Program-made: the position numbers and the translations under genes | The notes under the pieces: generated by a model | What the model was told of the DNA's origin: nothing | Seen by the model: only the letters and a program-made list of their open reading frames with translations | Databases searched by the model: none | Assembly: GCA_955652855.1 (NCBI GenBank) | Contig: CATPCN010000339.1 | Span: forward strand, 1-8,313 | Length of the DNA stretch: 8,313 nt | Source: an uncultured Chthoniobacterales bacterium | Lineage (GTDB): Bacteria; Verrucomicrobiota; Verrucomicrobiae; Chthoniobacterales; UBA10450 | Direction: 5' to 3' | Shown: positions 1-5,842 of the stretch, piece after piece | Layout: every line of letters begins with the position of its first letter | Position numbering within the stretch: position 1 is the first letter of the stretch

Positions 1-742
1 GCTTTGGAAAGAGTGGACTGCCGCCGCTCATCTTGGCCCAGCGATATTCCAGTGCCGTCGCCAGACAGCCGAAGCCGTAGCGAACACTTCTGCGGAAATT
101 AATCGAGGACGCTTCCGGTAAATATTTCGCCGGACAAGTCAGCTCGCCGATTGTGCCGCCTAACCACAGCACTTGCGCAAGAATCTGATTGTCGAAAACG
201 AAGTCGTCCGAATTTTTGTCGAGCGGAAGTTTTTCGAGAAGTTTTCTCGAGAAGGCGCGATAACCGGTGTGATATTCGGAAAGCTTCGCGCCGGTGATGA
301 GATTCTCGCTGAAAGTCAGGGCGCGATTGGCGATGTATTTCCACCATGGCATTCCGCCCTCCAGCGCGCCACCGCCGAGAATGCGCGAAGCGAGCACGCA
401 TGGATAAAGACCGCTCGCCACGAGAGACGCCATCGCTGGAAGCAATTGCGGCGTGTACTGATAATCCGGATGGATCATCATGATGATGTCTGCGCCCTCG
501 GCCAACGCGAGCCGGTAACAAGTTTTTTGGTTTCCGCCGTAACCGCGATTCATCGGATGAACTTCCACGTGCACGCGATCCAGCGTGCGTGCGATCGCAA
601 CCGTTTCGTCCTCGCTCGCGTCATCTACCACGATGACAAGATCAACAATTTTTTGCGCCATGACTTCGTCGTAAGTCTGCCGCAAGGTGCGCGCCGCGTT
701 GTAGGCCGGCATTACAACAACGATTTTCTTGTCTTGAAACAT
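1..742 (-). CDS. Glycosyltransferase family 2 (GT-A fold), 3' end cut by window edge
   Basis: Predicted cytoplasmic or membrane-associated GT2 enzyme that moves a sugar from a nucleotide sugar (or makes a polyprenyl-phosphate sugar) during surface glycan synthesis. The 247 visible residues start MFQDKKIVVVMPAYNAARTL, the classic GT2 N-terminus. They continue with DLVIVVDDAS (residues 34-43, nucleotide-binding Asp40/Asp41), NRGYGGNQKT (65-74), an HPDYQY segment (91-96) at the metal-binding DxD position, and HTGYRAF (158-164), typical of the DPM1-like GT2 branch. No clear transmembrane helix is visible. Members of this branch are about 240-260 residues long, so only a few C-terminal residues are probably missing. 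The ATG at 742-740 fits the family N-terminus exactly, but no Shine-Dalgarno sequence precedes it. The family is certain; donor and acceptor cannot be read from the sequence. It is separated from the permease upstream by about 950 bases of debris, so it is probably a separate transcription unit. Confidence 0.93.
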   Translation of the reverse strand, partial: MFQDKKIVVVMPAYNAARTLRQTYDEVMAQKIVDLVIVVDDASEDETVAIARTLDRVHVEVHPMNRGYGGNQKTCYRLALAEGADIIMMIHPDYQYTPQLLPAMASLVASGLYPCVLASRILGGGALEGGMPWWKYIANRALTFSENLITGAKLSEYHTGYRAFSRKLLEKLPLDKNSDDFVFDNQILAQVLWLGGTIGELTCPAKYLPEASSINFRRSVRYGFGCLATALEYRWAKMSGGSPLFPK

Positions 743-782
743 GGCGATTGGACAAAATGAAAAAGCCGGCAAATACACGTTT

Positions 783-825
783 TCTAATTACAAATCAGCT
801 GCTCTACCAACTGAGCTATACCCCC
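783..825 (-). pseudogene. 5' half of a tRNA gene (anticodon TGT, Thr-like), 3' half missing
   Basis: On the minus strand a good tRNA 5' half begins at 825: acceptor strand GGGGGTA, then TA, D-stem GCTC, loop AGTTGGTA, D-stem GAGC, and anticodon stem and loop GCTGA-TTTGTAA. By position the anticodon is TGT (Thr). The 3' side of the anticodon stem reads TTAGA where TCAGC would be needed, so the stem is already imperfect (a G-T wobble and a G-A mismatch). After that there is no variable loop, no T-arm with GGTTCGA, and no TACCCCC to close the acceptor stem before the glycosyltransferase start at 742. I call it a truncated tRNA remnant. The GGGGG acceptor is not the usual Thr type, so the amino acid is less certain than the anticodon. 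Confidence 0.75.
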
Positions 826-926
826 AAACTCTTTCACTCGCCGAGGCTTAACGTGTGAAATTGGGTTCCGCGTTGCATCAGGCAAATTTCTATAACTTCT
901 CTGCGCTTCACGGATGTTTCAAAAGA

Positions 927-950
927 TGCTACGGTGATTTCACCGTAGCA
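927..950. repeat. Perfect palindrome, first of a related pair
   Basis: The arms TGCTACGGTGA (927-937) and TCACCGTAGCA (940-950) are perfect reverse complements, 11 bases each, around a TT centre. The core GGTGATTTCACC is shared with the palindrome at 980-1009. The near-zero loop suits a protein-binding site or a cruciform-type repeat better than an RNA terminator, and no T-run follows on either strand. Confidence 0.85.
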
Positions 951-979
951 CTAACACCAGCAATAACAGCAATATACAG

Positions 980-1009
980 AGATGTTATGGTGAAATCACC
1001 TTAACATCT
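980..1009. repeat. Near-perfect palindrome, second of the pair
   Basis: The arms AGATGTTATGGTGA (980-993) and TCACCTTAACATCT (996-1009) are 14 bases with one mismatch, around an AA centre. Read on the minus strand it has the same GGTGATTTCACC core and the same AGATG-TTA/CTA shoulders as the copy at 927-950. The two are therefore diverged copies of one palindromic unit, 29 bases apart. Confidence 0.85.
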
Positions 1010-1095
1010 TCGCAATGGGTTGAGTTCGATGTAAGCGCAACCGGCCACCGTTCTGGCGACGAATTTCAGCTCTCCGCCTTCCCCAATCCGCCTCC

Positions 1096-1136
1096 GCCCT
1101 CTGGCTTTGCCTGCCACGCCCGTAGCCTTGGCGGAA
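1096..1136. repeat. Possible degenerate intergenic repeat (CCGTAGCCTTGGCG type)
   Basis: The segment runs GCCCTCTGGCTTTGCCTGCC followed by ACGCCCGTAGCCTTGGCGGA. On the other strand it contains CGCCAAGGCTACGGG. I recall similar CGCCAAGGCTACGG motifs recurring between genes in Verrucomicrobiota and related genomes. Only one copy is present here, so repeat status rests on recollection. Confidence 0.3.
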
Positions 1137-1160
1137 CGCTCCTCCGATCTCTGCCCTCTG

Positions 1161-1421
1161 TCAGGGCCTCAAAGGTTTCCCGGTGCCGAGATGGTGCGGC
1201 AGGTGCTCCTTACCTGTGAAGACGTGTGGCTTTTTCGGCAACGCCGCGCAGATGCCGGCGTCGGGCGGTTCCGGTGGGACGGCGCCGAGGAACTGCGGTT
1301 GAGTACGCGGATGAATCTCCTGTTCGAGATCGTAAGCAAGGCCAAGAAGCTTTCCCTCACTCAGGAACCCGCTGTACATCCACAGACCGGCTGGTTTACC
1401 CTCCGGCGTGAGACCCGCCAC
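1161..1421 (-). pseudogene. C-terminal remnant of an amidase-signature hydrolase
   Basis: The minus-strand reading AGLTPEGKPAGLWMYSGF, followed by a LAYDLEQEIHPRTQP segment, matches the last part of amidase-signature enzymes. In that family a GLTPDGLPVGL-like strand is followed by a helix ending in AYxxEQxxxxRxxP. The open frame is only about 86 residues and ends at a TGA (1163-1161), which could be the natural end. The homology continues two codons upstream of the GTG at 1421 (Leu-His) and then meets an in-frame TGA at 1430-1428. The catalytic Ser-Ser-Lys region, which lies in the N-terminal two thirds of about 450-500 residues, is absent. The fragment cannot be an active amidase. It is a decayed gene or rearrangement scar; family assignment is by motif only. 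Confidence 0.65.
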
Positions 1422-1592
1422 ATGCAGTCAGCCTTCGGATGATCGGATTGATTGAGCAATAGTAACAGTCCAAAGTTAAGAAAATCAATCCATTAGGGTC
1501 CAGACGTGATTGGCGACGCCCGCTGGCATCGTTGGCTAACCAGGCAAGATTACACTGGACCACTACCCAGAAATTCGTCCGTTTGCCACGCG
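1422..1592. other. Short non-coding gap
   Basis: No gene is visible. A 9-base inverted repeat is present, GGATTGATT (1445-1453) and AATCAATCC (1483-1491), separated by 29 bases. It lies at the point where amidase homology is lost, so it may mark a breakpoint, but such short arms can arise by chance. Confidence 0.4.
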
Positions 1593-1697
1593 ATGAAGAA
1601 CCTTCTACTCTCGTTTGCGGTCGCTGCCACACTTTTAGTTGGACCGGACGTTGCAGGTGCGCAGTCGCCGTCTGTATCTTATGCCGGCGGGTCTTAA
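1593..1697 (+). pseudogene. Orphan signal peptide ORF (34 residues), probable 5' stub of a secreted protein gene
   Basis: The ATG at 1593 opens a frame starting MKNLLLSFAVAATLLVGPDV and continuing AGAQSPSVSYAGGS before a TAA. It has a Lys near the start, a hydrophobic core of about 14 residues and an AGA-Q cleavage site: a textbook Sec signal peptide with only about 11 mature residues. A secreted protein this small is unusual. The frame ends exactly where the convergent permease gene ends, both stops sharing the TTAA at 1694-1697. This suggests the rest of the gene was replaced when the permease block arrived. A genuine tiny secreted peptide is the alternative. No Shine-Dalgarno sequence is evident. 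Confidence 0.5.
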
Positions 1698-2521
1698 ATC
1701 ACGTCCGCGAACGTGCGTTCCATGCGGCGGAAATACCAGATGCCACCGGCGAGCAGCAGCGTGATGACCGCGAGCCCAACCCACACTCCCGGAAGATAAA
1801 GCGGCGCGCGCCCGCCGCTGATCGCCCAGCGGAAACCGTCTATCACTCCCACCATCGGGTTTAGCGAATAAAGCAATCGCCACCTTTCCGGCACGACGCC
1901 GCTGCTGAAACCGACCGGCGAAAGATAGAGCCCGAACTGCACCAGAAACGGGACCACGTAGCGGAAATCGCGGTATTGGACATTCAATGCCGCCAGCCAA
2001 AGCCCGGCGCCGGTGGAAGCGATCAGCGCGCCGGCCGTGAAAATCGGGAGTGCCAGCAAATGCCAGCTCGGCCAGATATGATAAAAAATCATGAGTAGCG
2101 CGAGCAGCGCCGTGGAAATGGTGAAGTCGACGAACGAAACAATGACCGCGCTGGCGGGAACGATCATGCGCGGGAAATAAACCTTCGAGATGAGATTCGC
2201 GTTTGAGATAAGTGAGTTACTTCCTTCCGAGAGAGAAGTCGCAAAGAGTTGCCACGGCAGCATCGCCGCGAAGACCATTACCGGATAAGGAATGCCATCC
2301 GCCGGCAGCCTCGCGATTCGCGAGAAAATAAAGACGAACACAACCATTGTTAGAAACGGTCGAAGCACCGCCCAGAGCACGCCGATCATCGTCTGCTTGT
2401 AGCGCACCAGCACGTCACGCCAGGCAAGGAAGTAGAACAGCTCGCGATAACGAAAAAGATCGCGCCAGTACTGGCCTTCGCTGCGGCCTGCTTCGATCAC
2501 AATTTCTTCTGCGCTGATCAT
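1694..2521 (-). CDS. ABC-2 type polysaccharide export permease (Wzm/TagG/KpsM family)
   Basis: Inner-membrane subunit of an ABC exporter that carries lipid-linked polysaccharide (O-antigen, capsule or teichoic-acid type) across the cytoplasmic membrane. At 275 residues it has the usual family length and about six hydrophobic segments. Family landmarks are an amphipathic N-terminus, RDVLVRYKQTMIGVLWAVLRP (35-55), NANLISKVYFPRMIVP (107-122), ALNVQYRDFRYVVPF (178-192) and NPMVGVIDGFRWA (221-233). I chose the ATG at 2521 because MISAEEIVIEAG fits the family's N-terminus. An in-frame TTG at 2563 would add 14 residues encoded by a hairpin sequence. Neither start has a clear Shine-Dalgarno sequence. 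The partner ATPase (Wzt/TagH type), usually the neighbouring gene, is missing on both sides in this window. Confidence 0.93.
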   Translation of the reverse strand: MISAEEIVIEAGRSEGQYWRDLFRYRELFYFLAWRDVLVRYKQTMIGVLWAVLRPFLTMVVFVFIFSRIARLPADGIPYPVMVFAAMLPWQLFATSLSEGSNSLISNANLISKVYFPRMIVPASAVIVSFVDFTISTALLALLMIFYHIWPSWHLLALPIFTAGALIASTGAGLWLAALNVQYRDFRYVVPFLVQFGLYLSPVGFSSGVVPERWRLLYSLNPMVGVIDGFRWAISGGRAPLYLPGVWVGLAVITLLLAGGIWYFRRMERTFADVI

Positions 2522-2529
2522 TTCAGTTA

Positions 2530-2554
2530 AAGGGCGAGCGGAGCGCTCGCCTTT
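2530..2554 (-). repeat. Strong hairpin just upstream of the permease start
   Basis: Arms GGCGAGCG (2533-2540) and CGCTCGCC (2544-2551) pair perfectly around GAG. One G-T and two A-T pairs extend the stem to 11 pairs (2530-2554). It ends 8 bases before the ATG at 2521. No U-run follows, so it is not a normal terminator. It could limit ribosome access to the permease start or be a copy of a dispersed GC-rich palindrome. Confidence 0.75.
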
Positions 2555-2631
2555 GCTGAGCAAAACCTATCGCCGTCACCATTTCAACGGCGAAGAAAAG
2601 CGGGGTAGCCACGTCTTTGGGCGCAAGAGCG

Positions 2632-4461
2632 TTATTGAGTTGGATCGCTGAGGAGCGGCGCGATCAGCGCCCGTTCTTCCGGCAAGAGCGGTGCTGCTGC
2701 CAAAGTGCGCGCATCTCCTTTCGCTCCTTCTTTCCAACCGTTTGCGTCGAGCGCAACGGCACGCACCGCCAGTGGACCGACCGGTGATTCCTCCGTTGCT
2801 TTGATTCCGGAGAATGCCTGTAAGGCCGCGGCGATACGGCCCAGCCGCAACTGCGCGAGCGCGACCGTCGCGCGCGCCTGCCAATTGTATGGTTCCCGTG
2901 CCACTAAAAGTTGGCCTTCCTGCACAGCCTTCTCAGCGTCGGCCCCGGAGGCGCCCAGCAGCAGGCGCAAGTACGTTTCGTGAATGCGCTCATGATCGTC
3001 GTCAGGCCACAACCGCACTATTTCGGCCAGAATCTCCTGGGCCTTGGCGGTTTGTCCATGCGCTTCAGCCACGCGCAGGCGACCGGCGTAGGCCGCACGC
3101 GTATTCGGTGCGAAGGAAATCGCCTGGGCGTAGGCGGAATCCGCGATTTCCGCCGCGCCGGTGTTCTCGGCATAGGTTCCGAGTGCGAGGCACTTGGCCG
3201 CGTTATCGGCGGCTTCGAGTGCGCGTTGCCATTCATTGGCTACCCCAGCTGTTTCTTTGAGCCGTTCTTTGGCAGTTGCGAGATACATATGCTGGAGAAC
3301 CGGGTTCAGGGGGGACCGCTCGCTTGTGAGCAAATCCCGAACCACTTCAAAGCGTCCGAGTGCGCTGAGCGCGTCGAGATATTGCAGGAAGAGTTCCCGT
3401 CGCTGCAGCGCGCGCTCCAGAGGAAGCAGATCAAGCATGGTTTGATAGCGTCCCTGCGTGTAAAGCCAGGTGTTCAGTGCGAGCAGGATTTCATCATCCC
3501 CTCCGCGGAAGCGCTCGATCGCTTGGTTCAAAAATTCATCCGCGCGCATTGGATCTTCGTGAGCGCGTAGTTTTAGCGCGAGGATGTGGTGAACAGGGCC
3601 GGCCTTCGGATGATTTTCCAATCGATCAGCTACATCGAGTGCGGACATCGTGTTGGCAGGCCGCGCGGCGCCAGCCTGCGCGATGGAAAAAGTCGTGCTC
3701 TCATTGCCCCCCGCTGTCGCGGAGGATGTGGGTTTGGGTAGTTGGGCCAGGAAGACCAGCGCATCAAGCGATTCAACATTTCCCGGATCGCGCGCGATGT
3801 CCTCGATATGTTTCCACGCATTGATATAAGGCGGCGAATCTGGCTTTGTGACCGCGAGGACAAGCATTGCACCGGAGAGAATCTCGTTAGGTTTTGCCCG
3901 CTTATCAGTCAGCGCGCGCTCGGCATAGTCGGCCGCGAGATCTGTGTCACCTCGGCGAACAGCAAGATGACCGGCGAGCAAGGTATCGGCCGGCCCCGTG
4001 CCTCCCCCCTGTGCCAGCAAAGTATCAATCTGCCTAGCGGCGGTCGCTAATTCGCCGGCCGCGATAGAGGAGCTAGCATACTCGCGACGGTCCTCGAGCG
4101 TAAGCAGACCAGCTTTCTCCATTTTCTTCCACCATTCCAGCGCGGGCGCATCCTGGTGAGTGCGCGAGAGGTTCCGTGCGACCGCACGCCAGGCTAGGGG
4201 CTCAGTAAATTCCAGTTGAAGTGCGTCGCGGGCTTTGGCGGAGGCCTCTTCCCATTGCTGGCGGTCAAGGAGCGCAAACGACGCGCGCGCCGCTCGGCGG
4301 GACTGCCAGCCTCGAATGTAATCACGGAGCGGACGAACAGCAAATCCCCCCGCCACCAGCAGCGCCGCGGCCAGCGGCAGAATCCAAAACAGCCGGCGCC
4401 TACGTTGCCGGGCGCGCCGCTCCTCGGGCGGCGTTAGATCAAAATCGTCACCGGCTGACAA
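2632..4461 (-). CDS. Membrane-anchored TPR-repeat protein of the exosortase/EPS locus
   Basis: Probably a scaffold facing the periplasm, acting by protein-protein contacts in polysaccharide or exosortase-linked export. The protein has 609 residues: an acidic then very basic N-terminus (Arg-rich run at 15-23), one transmembrane segment (about 24-42) and a roughly 560-residue Ala/Leu-rich helical region. That region has repeated two-helix units with TPR-like spacing, for example around residues 60-90, 150-190, 430-490 and 520-560. The positive-inside rule puts the bulk outside the cytoplasm. TPR proteins (such as the PrsT type) are regular members of exosortase-EPS clusters, but I cannot equate this one with a named family. 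The start is a TTG at 4461; no ATG or GTG is available in frame after the PEP-CTERM stop, and no Shine-Dalgarno sequence is visible. It lies 65 bases after the PEP-CTERM gene and 110 bases before the permease start, consistent with one operon. Confidence 0.85.
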   Translation of the reverse strand: MSAGDDFDLTPPEERRARQRRRRLFWILPLAAALLVAGGFAVRPLRDYIRGWQSRRAARASFALLDRQQWEEASAKARDALQLEFTEPLAWRAVARNLSRTHQDAPALEWWKKMEKAGLLTLEDRREYASSSIAAGELATAARQIDTLLAQGGGTGPADTLLAGHLAVRRGDTDLAADYAERALTDKRAKPNEILSGAMLVLAVTKPDSPPYINAWKHIEDIARDPGNVESLDALVFLAQLPKPTSSATAGGNESTTFSIAQAGAARPANTMSALDVADRLENHPKAGPVHHILALKLRAHEDPMRADEFLNQAIERFRGGDDEILLALNTWLYTQGRYQTMLDLLPLERALQRRELFLQYLDALSALGRFEVVRDLLTSERSPLNPVLQHMYLATAKERLKETAGVANEWQRALEAADNAAKCLALGTYAENTGAAEIADSAYAQAISFAPNTRAAYAGRLRVAEAHGQTAKAQEILAEIVRLWPDDDHERIHETYLRLLLGASGADAEKAVQEGQLLVAREPYNWQARATVALAQLRLGRIAAALQAFSGIKATEESPVGPLAVRAVALDANGWKEGAKGDARTLAAAPLLPEERALIAPLLSDPTQ

Positions 4462-4526
4462 GGAGGGAAATGAAGATCGCGAAGAGGCAGGAGAACTCGC
4501 CGTGGAGAACGGAGCCGGCGGCGGGA

Positions 4527-5363
4527 CTAAACGGCCTTGCCTTTAAGCGAGCCGCGCGCGCCGGACGTGCTTAGCCGTTTGCGTTGACGCCAGCAAAGTC
4601 CCACCGCGGCGAGCACACCGCTGATGGCGGTGGTGGGTTCGGGCACGTCGCCAGTAACCTGAATATTGTCGATATAGGTATGATTTGGTTCCCGGTCGTC
4701 CGTCGAGCCCTGGAAACACAATTGGATATAGAGGGTGGTTTGGTTACCAGCCCCAGGGGGTAACGTTAAACCGTATGTATGGTACAATCCATCCTGATTG
4801 ATGGTGATGCTGGGACCGGCGGAGACGTAGGAGCCCGCAAGGTTGGTCGTGCTGTAGTTGATTTGTACATTATTAAATTGTGTTCCATTCCCAATGCTCT
4901 GCAGCGCGAAGCTCAGAGCAATGATCGTCTTCCCGGTGGTGTTTATGGGCCCTATATCGACACAGAACGGCCCATGCCCGTTAGCATTGCCTCTTACCTC
5001 GAGCGCATTACCCCCGAGCTCCACGTCCCCCGTAAATTGATTCTGGGTAGTGCCCACAAGAGGTTGGACGGTCAATTGGCCGACGCCAAAAAAGCTGGCG
5101 GCATCAGAGAAAAGCGTCGTGGCTTGCCCGCATCCGACGCAAACGTCTGAGGGAGCTGGGACGGCGGTGGAATCATTAAAATCGAAATATGTTAACAATG
5201 TGGGGGTAGCGTGAGCGGAGGGAGCTCCCATCACCATGAACATTAAAACGCCGATGATTAATCCCAAGAGAGATGGGAGGCGTAGCGGCCTCAGATCAAT
5301 ATTTTTACGGCGCAGATTTCTGCGCACAGTTGAGTCACATTTAGCGGTGTCGTTCGTATTCAT
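4527..5363 (-). CDS. PEP-CTERM sorting-domain protein with beta-sandwich-like body
   Basis: A secreted protein and probable substrate of the exosortase encoded upstream. It has 278 residues: a long basic N-region (1-30), hydrophobic signal core (about 31-48) ending APSAHA (47-52), then a roughly 185-residue Gly/Thr/Asn-rich body suggesting a jelly-roll (LamG-like) fold. The body ends YIDNIQVTGD before VPEPTT (240-245), a short hydrophobic stretch (246-257) and RQRKR (259-263). Signal peptide, PEP motif, short membrane segment and basic cluster define PEP-CTERM proteins. Two oddities: 15 residues (LSTSGARGSLKGKAV) follow the basic cluster, where most family members stop; and the mature part has a CVGC motif (75-78) plus Cys134 and Cys216. 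The ATG at 5363 has an AGGA sequence a few bases upstream. Function of the body is unknown; a structural or matrix role is inferred. Confidence 0.92.
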   Translation of the reverse strand: MNTNDTAKCDSTVRRNLRRKNIDLRPLRLPSLLGLIIGVLMFMVMGAPSAHATPTLLTYFDFNDSTAVPAPSDVCVGCGQATTLFSDAASFFGVGQLTVQPLVGTTQNQFTGDVELGGNALEVRGNANGHGPFCVDIGPINTTGKTIIALSFALQSIGNGTQFNNVQINYSTTNLAGSYVSAGPSITINQDGLYHTYGLTLPPGAGNQTTLYIQLCFQGSTDDREPNHTYIDNIQVTGDVPEPTTAISGVLAAVGLCWRQRKRLSTSGARGSLKGKAV

Positions 5364-5403
5364 TGGTTCCTACACACGGGGTAATTTAGGCGAATTAACA
5401 ACG

Positions 5404-5431
5404 TTTTTATCAGGGCGGCAGAATGTGTCCA
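5404..5431 (-). promoter_or_regulatory. Candidate sigma-70-type promoter for the PEP-CTERM gene
   Basis: On the minus strand TGGACA (5431-5426; 5 of 6 matches to TTGACA) is followed after 16 bases by TAAAAA (5409-5404; 4 of 6 to TATAAT). Predicted transcription would begin near 5397, about 35 bases before the ATG at 5363. The arrangement fits, but the -10 box is weak and lies in an A/T-rich stretch where chance matches are common. Confidence 0.35.
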
Positions 5432-5457
5432 GTCTTTTTTTTACTTTTTATTAAAAC

Positions 5458-5484
5458 CTCAGATTCACACGGATTTTCACAGAT
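5458..5484. repeat. Degenerate TCTGTG/CACAGA-type dispersed repeat, copy A
   Basis: CTCAGATTCACACGGATTTT followed by CACAGAT. It shares the pattern CAGATT-ACAC-ATTTTCACAGA with copy C at 5682-5708 and, on the opposite strand, with copy B at 5630-5672. I recall this motif as a very common intergenic element in Verrucomicrobiota and some other phyla; its function is not known to me. Confidence 0.6.
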
Positions 5485-5629
5485 GGGGAGAAAGACGGGA
5501 AGCCGTGCCGGGAGAGGGGAAGCGCATCTCGCGGATACGCGGCTACAGGGCAAATTTCTCCAGTGCATTATTGCGACCGAGCGGATTCTTCCCCGAGAAT
5601 GCTCACAATGAGCGGCGGGTTGATCCCTC

Positions 5630-5708
5630 AATCTGTGCTAATCAGCGTAATCTGCGGATGAATTTTCTGTGGGAAGGAAGGCCACAGATTGACACAAATT
5701 TCACAGAG
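5630..5708. repeat. Inverted pair of TCTGTG-type dispersed repeats, copies B and C
   Basis: Copy B (5630-5672) begins AATCTGTGCTAATCAGCGTA and runs through AATCTGCGGATG to TTTTCTGTGGG. Copy C (5682-5708) begins CCACAGATTGACACAAATTT and ends CACAGAG. C is in the opposite orientation to B. The adjoining ends CTGTGG (5667-5672) and CCACAG (5682-5687) form a small hairpin around a 9-base loop. Both copies are diverged versions of a TCTGTG-AATC-GTG-AATCTGTGG unit of about 26 bases. Confidence 0.65.
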
Positions 5709-5752
5709 TTGGGCAAAGACGCGAAGAAGACCCTTCCTGCCGCTGAGTTGGA

Positions 5753-5775
5753 GAGACGTCCTCCTAGGACGTCTC
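5753..5775. repeat. Perfect palindrome with 10-base arms
   Basis: GAGACGTCCT (5753-5762) and AGGACGTCTC (5766-5775) are perfect reverse complements around CCT. No T-run follows on the minus strand, the side that would end exosortase transcription. A dispersed palindrome or a factor-independent stop without a U-tract are both possible. Confidence 0.8.
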
Positions 5776-5842
5776 ATTATTCTGGGGATGGGACATATTC
5801 GGCAAGCTCGTGCAGCCTCCGCTCGTCCCTTCAAAAGCGCGC

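Larger units (their letters stand above)
826..1160. other. Non-coding stretch between tRNA remnant and amidase remnant
   Basis: About 335 bases with no credible gene on either strand. It holds two related palindromes (927-950 and 980-1009) and a CTTTGCC...CCGTAGCCTTGGC segment (1096-1136) resembling a degenerate intergenic repeat. I see no convincing promoter for the tRNA remnant and no insertion-sequence ends. Confidence 0.6.

Noticed and set aside
173..760. 195-residue plus-strand open frame
   Set aside because: It is antisense to a glycosyltransferase whose motifs are clear on the minus strand; its translation has no recognisable features.
927..1009. A minimal CRISPR array made of two repeats
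   Set aside because: Only two units, both palindromic throughout and differing in sequence; no third repeat and no cas gene.
1107..1442. 111-residue plus-strand open frame
   Set aside because: It overlaps the amidase remnant on the opposite strand, which has family motifs; the plus-strand translation looks like an antisense by-product.
1445..1491. 9-base inverted repeat as insertion-sequence ends
   Set aside because: The arms enclose only 29 bases, no transposase or target duplication is visible, and arms this short can occur by chance.
2814..3570. Long plus-strand open frames across the TPR gene
   Set aside because: They are complements of a GC-rich Ala/Arg/Leu-coding gene; the composition (Arg, Pro, Ser rich) is typical of antisense frames.
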